The notes under the pieces are model-generated. The model had not been told where the DNA came from. It made no database searches and saw only the letters and a list, made by a program, of their open reading frames with translations. A stretch of 64,000 nucleotides of DNA from Desulfosporosinus cupriresistens (lineage in GTDB: Bacteria; Bacillota; Desulfitobacteriia; Desulfitobacteriales; Desulfitobacteriaceae): positions 124,001-188,000 of the forward strand of contig NZ_MASS01000001.1 in NCBI RefSeq assembly GCF_001707885.1, given 5' to 3'. Of the stretch, positions 61,928-64,000 are shown piece after piece; position 1 is the stretch's first letter; every line of letters starts with the position of its first letter. A program made the position numbers and the translations under genes.

Positions 61928-62744
61928 CCAGTTCCTCCTGTTCCTCTGAAAGCTCGGGATCATCTTCATAAAAACGGCTGTATCCCTTTGAGCCATATTC
62001 ACTGAAGGCTTCTGCTTTCAAAAGGTCTTTGCCTTTCAGATAATCAAAGCAGGAGAGTATGATTTTCAGCTCATCCTCTGTTGCTTCCCGTTCTTCACCT
62101 TCACCGTAGGAAAAGGTATGGGATTGAATAAAGAAGTCTTTTCCGCCGTTGTCGCAGTGGCGCTCCATAAAGTCGATGTAATCATCTGTGTTATAAATCA
62201 TCGTGTCATGGGGATTTCCAGGCATAAAAAAGGTTACGATCTGACTATCGTTGTTGTCCAAGGTGATTTCAGAAAATACAATTTTACTGTTGTCTGCGGT
62301 CATCAAATCGTCTAACTTTGCTTTTTGGTACTCGCCGAATTCGTTATCATCTTTCCAGCGCCATACAATGTTCATACTGTCAGGTGTAATGCCCTTACTC
62401 TCCAGAAACAGGCATTGCTGTTGAATCTTTAAAAGCGAATTTCTGGCGTCAAGTGAATGTATCCACGGGCTTGAATAATGCTCAACTGCTTTCCCCTTGA
62501 ACAGGATATATCCCTCATGGTCCTGCGTCATGTGTTCGACGCCGTGAAGAAACGGCTGTTTATATACGCCGCTTATAACTTCCTCATACAGCTTGTTAAA
62601 TGCCTCGATACCTCTGTCATTCAAAAAACCGTTCACAGCCATTTCGGTAAGCTTTAAATGAGTTGGACAGAGCAGATTGCCGTCTTGCGTGTTGTGTATG
62701 ATTGCGATTGCTTTATCGAAAATGCTTAGATTTGTTTCAGACAT
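61905..62744 (-). CDS. Hypothetical element protein
   Basis: 279 residues, not recognised. It has mixed alpha/beta segments (DYIDFMERHCDNGGKDFFIQ, SKIVFSEITLDNNDSQIV) and a strongly acidic end (EEQEELDEYDDEI). AAGGAGG precedes ATG 62744. Confidence 0.65.
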   Translation of the reverse strand: MSETNLSIFDKAIAIIHNTQDGNLLCPTHLKLTEMAVNGFLNDRGIEAFNKLYEEVISGVYKQPFLHGVEHMTQDHEGYILFKGKAVEHYSSPWIHSLDARNSLLKIQQQCLFLESKGITPDSMNIVWRWKDDNEFGEYQKAKLDDLMTADNSKIVFSEITLDNNDSQIVTFFMPGNPHDTMIYNTDDYIDFMERHCDNGGKDFFIQSHTFSYGEGEEREATEDELKIILSCFDYLKGKDLLKAEAFSEYGSKGYSRFYEDDPELSEEQEELDEYDDEI

Positions 62745-62940
62745 TATATTCCTCCTTCCTTTCATAAAGCTGGAACCTGACACTTGTTGCCATTAGTCCA
62801 CCTCCAGTTCTTCTTCAATTTCGGTAGGGGGAAAGAGAGAACTAAATATGTTAGCATAAATAATAGGAAGGCAGGAGTTCCATGAGGTATGGAGCACCTG
62901 CCTTTGATTTATCGCCTTTTTATCCCTTTTCCCCTATCTT

Positions 62941-63339
62941 CTACGGCCTTTCGCCAACTTTCCCGGCTAATACTTTATCTAATATTTTATTTATATCTTC
63001 TTGTTGGAGCGGTTTGAACAGTATCTCAAGCGGTGAGGCCGCCATAAAAGCATGTTGCAGTTGCTTATCGGATGCCGTTACAAAAACGATGTGACACGCT
63101 GTGTTGTCGTCCCGAATCCTTAAAGCGGTCTGAAGTCCGGTCAGCTTTTTCATAAAGTTGTCCAGAAAGAAAAGATCGAAAAAGTTTTTATTTTCATCAA
63201 ATTTCTCAATAATTTCTTCTCCACTCTCGAATTCATAAAGATTAAAGCGCACTCCATTTTGTTCCTCATACTCATGAATCAGTAAATTTAGAAGTTTCCG
63301 CTGGATGGGCCTGTCGTCACATATAGCAATATTAAGCAT
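62941..63339 (-). CDS. Stand-alone response-regulator receiver domain
   Basis: 132 residues. Receiver fold with acidic pocket IAICDDRP, phospho-acceptor Asp in DLFFLDNFMKKLTG, Thr in IVFVTASD and Lys in LEILFKPLQ. It resembles the receiver of AgrA/LytR-type regulators but lacks the DNA-binding LytTR part. ATG 63339 follows GGAG. Possibly ties transfer to a quorum or stress signal through another partner. Confidence 0.82.
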   Translation of the reverse strand: MLNIAICDDRPIQRKLLNLLIHEYEEQNGVRFNLYEFESGEEIIEKFDENKNFFDLFFLDNFMKKLTGLQTALRIRDDNTACHIVFVTASDKQLQHAFMAASPLEILFKPLQQEDINKILDKVLAGKVGERP

Positions 63340-63451
63340 TATATCCACTCCTCTCTAAAATGAATTAATTTTATTATTGCGTATGATTGCAATTTTGTTT
63401 TAGATAAAATGGTATAAAATATTGTTTTATTCTAAAAATGGAGGAATCATA

Positions 63452-63703
63452 ATGCCCCCCAGCAAAAGCAAGTCGTACACAGCGGAAGAAAAACAATTTC
63501 TAAGAAACATCGGGTTCAAAATCCAATTTTTTCGGAAACAACGAGGTCTCAGTCAAAATGAGCTTGCCGAAAAATCAGAATTAAGTTATACCACCATTAG
63601 CCACCTCGAAAGCACCTCTGTCTATGGTGTATCTATCATTTCCATATTTAGGATAGCGCAAGCTCTTGACGTTGATCCAAGTCAGCTTCTAACGTTCAAA
63701 TAA
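63452..63703 (+). CDS. XRE family helix-turn-helix regulator
   Basis: 83 residues: NIGFKIQFFRKQRGLSQNEL, AEKSELSYTTISHLESTS. Divergent from the receiver-domain gene, so the 100 bp between may hold a shared control region. GGAGG precedes ATG 63452. Confidence 0.88.
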   Translation: MPPSKSKSYTAEEKQFLRNIGFKIQFFRKQRGLSQNELAEKSELSYTTISHLESTSVYGVSIISIFRIAQALDVDPSQLLTFK

Positions 63704-63804
63704 GCGGTAAGCGGTGTTCATTGAGGTGTATTTTGCAGATTCCAAAATTGCAGTATAAATTGAGCATAGATGACGTGTACTACATAAATCAGAAGTTCTA
63801 TTAC

Positions 63805-63836
63805 ATGGGAGACTGAGTTGTCTCCCATATTTTTAT
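63805..63836 (+). terminator. Intrinsic terminator after the XRE gene
   Basis: ATGGGAGAC/GTCTCCCAT perfect stem followed by an AT-rich T run. Confidence 0.75.
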
Positions 63837-63872
63837 TATATAAATGAACGGTCGCCTCAACACATGTCCCAC

Positions 63873-64000
63873 TTACATTTCCATTTCATCGGTAAGCTCA
63901 TCATCAAAGCCGCAATCAAGCTCGTCCTTATCTTCATTTTCCTGGATTTCTTCCAAGATGTCCTCCACGCTGGCGTTGTCCCAACGGTCTTGCAGAATTT
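63873..64000 (-). CDS. C-terminal end of an element protein (partial)
   Basis: The last ~41 codons before a TAA read LQDRWDNASVEDILEEIQEN followed by an acidic end (DDELTDEMEM). The gene continues beyond the window. The acidic tail matches the cargo genes nearby. Identity not determinable. Confidence 0.6.
   Translation of the reverse strand, partial: ILQDRWDNASVEDILEEIQENEDKDELDCGFDDELTDEMEM

Noticed and set aside
1..64000. tRNA or rRNA genes, CRISPR arrays, insertion sequences.
   Set aside because: I saw no spaced repeat array, no transposase with terminal repeats and no tRNA-like cloverleaf; a tRNA as attachment site may lie outside the window.

Overview
The window looks like the chromosome of an anaerobic, spore-forming, selenocysteine-using member of the Clostridia, most like Desulfitobacterium or Desulfosporosinus. 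I infer this from gene content: an FmdE-family protein, a DUF3842 protein, a corrinoid-type core methionine synthase, remnants of molybdate transport, sigma-H-like promoters and Bacillus-type ribosome binding sites. I could not run a database search. Almost everything is on the minus strand.

Region 1-11.6 kb: the start of a MATE exporter, then two tandem paralogous peptide/nickel-type ABC importers, both in the order permease, permease, binding protein, ATPase, ATPase (705-5793 and 6022-11555). Region 11.6-12.4 kb holds a leader RNA with terminator plus two decayed genes (a modA-modB fusion remnant and a truncated rubrerythrin-type gene). Region 12.4-19.6 kb is an SDR oxidoreductase, a DUF3842 protein, a siderophore-type ABC importer (ATPase, permease, binding lipoprotein), an FmdE-family protein, a SAM methyltransferase and a second, paralogous binding lipoprotein. 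The leader RNA at 11624-11710 recurs at 19500-19590 in front of this cluster, so two unrelated importers appear to share one regulatory RNA.

Region 20-24.5 kb is the most unusual chromosomal part. Three genes are interrupted by in-frame UGA codons, four in all, each followed at a similar distance by a small SECIS-like hairpin: an ArsR-type regulator, a DUF5714-AhpD fusion with two UGAs, and a CopZ-like iron-sulfur protein. Reading UGA as selenocysteine restores full-length proteins. Between them lie a core methionine synthase and an MtrA-like corrinoid protein, which suggests a redox and methyl-transfer cluster.

Region 24.7-64 kb is most of an integrative conjugative element. It has VirB4, a VirD4 split into two proteins, a VirB6/TrbL-like channel protein, a VirB2-like pilin, a MobL/MobP-type relaxase with a ribbon-helix-helix partner, and a complete Tad/Flp-type set (TadA, TadB, TadC, TadE-like proteins, CpaB, two CpaE/ParA-like ATPases, prepilin peptidase). 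It also has a C5 DNA methyltransferase, SpoVG, RadC, a PAPS-reductase-like protein, a TOPRIM protein and a HEPN-MNT toxin-antitoxin pair. A 6.1 kb cassette inside it (30.6-36.7 kb) carries a DUF4928/C5-methyltransferase restriction-modification pair, three unknown proteins (two with zinc ribbons), a LexA-controlled small gene, and a self-regulated winged-helix gene with two very acidic small proteins. The cassette is flanked by 85-bp direct repeats that duplicate the 3' end and terminator of the neighbouring DUF3846 gene. The right end of the element is beyond the window and its attachment sites were not found.
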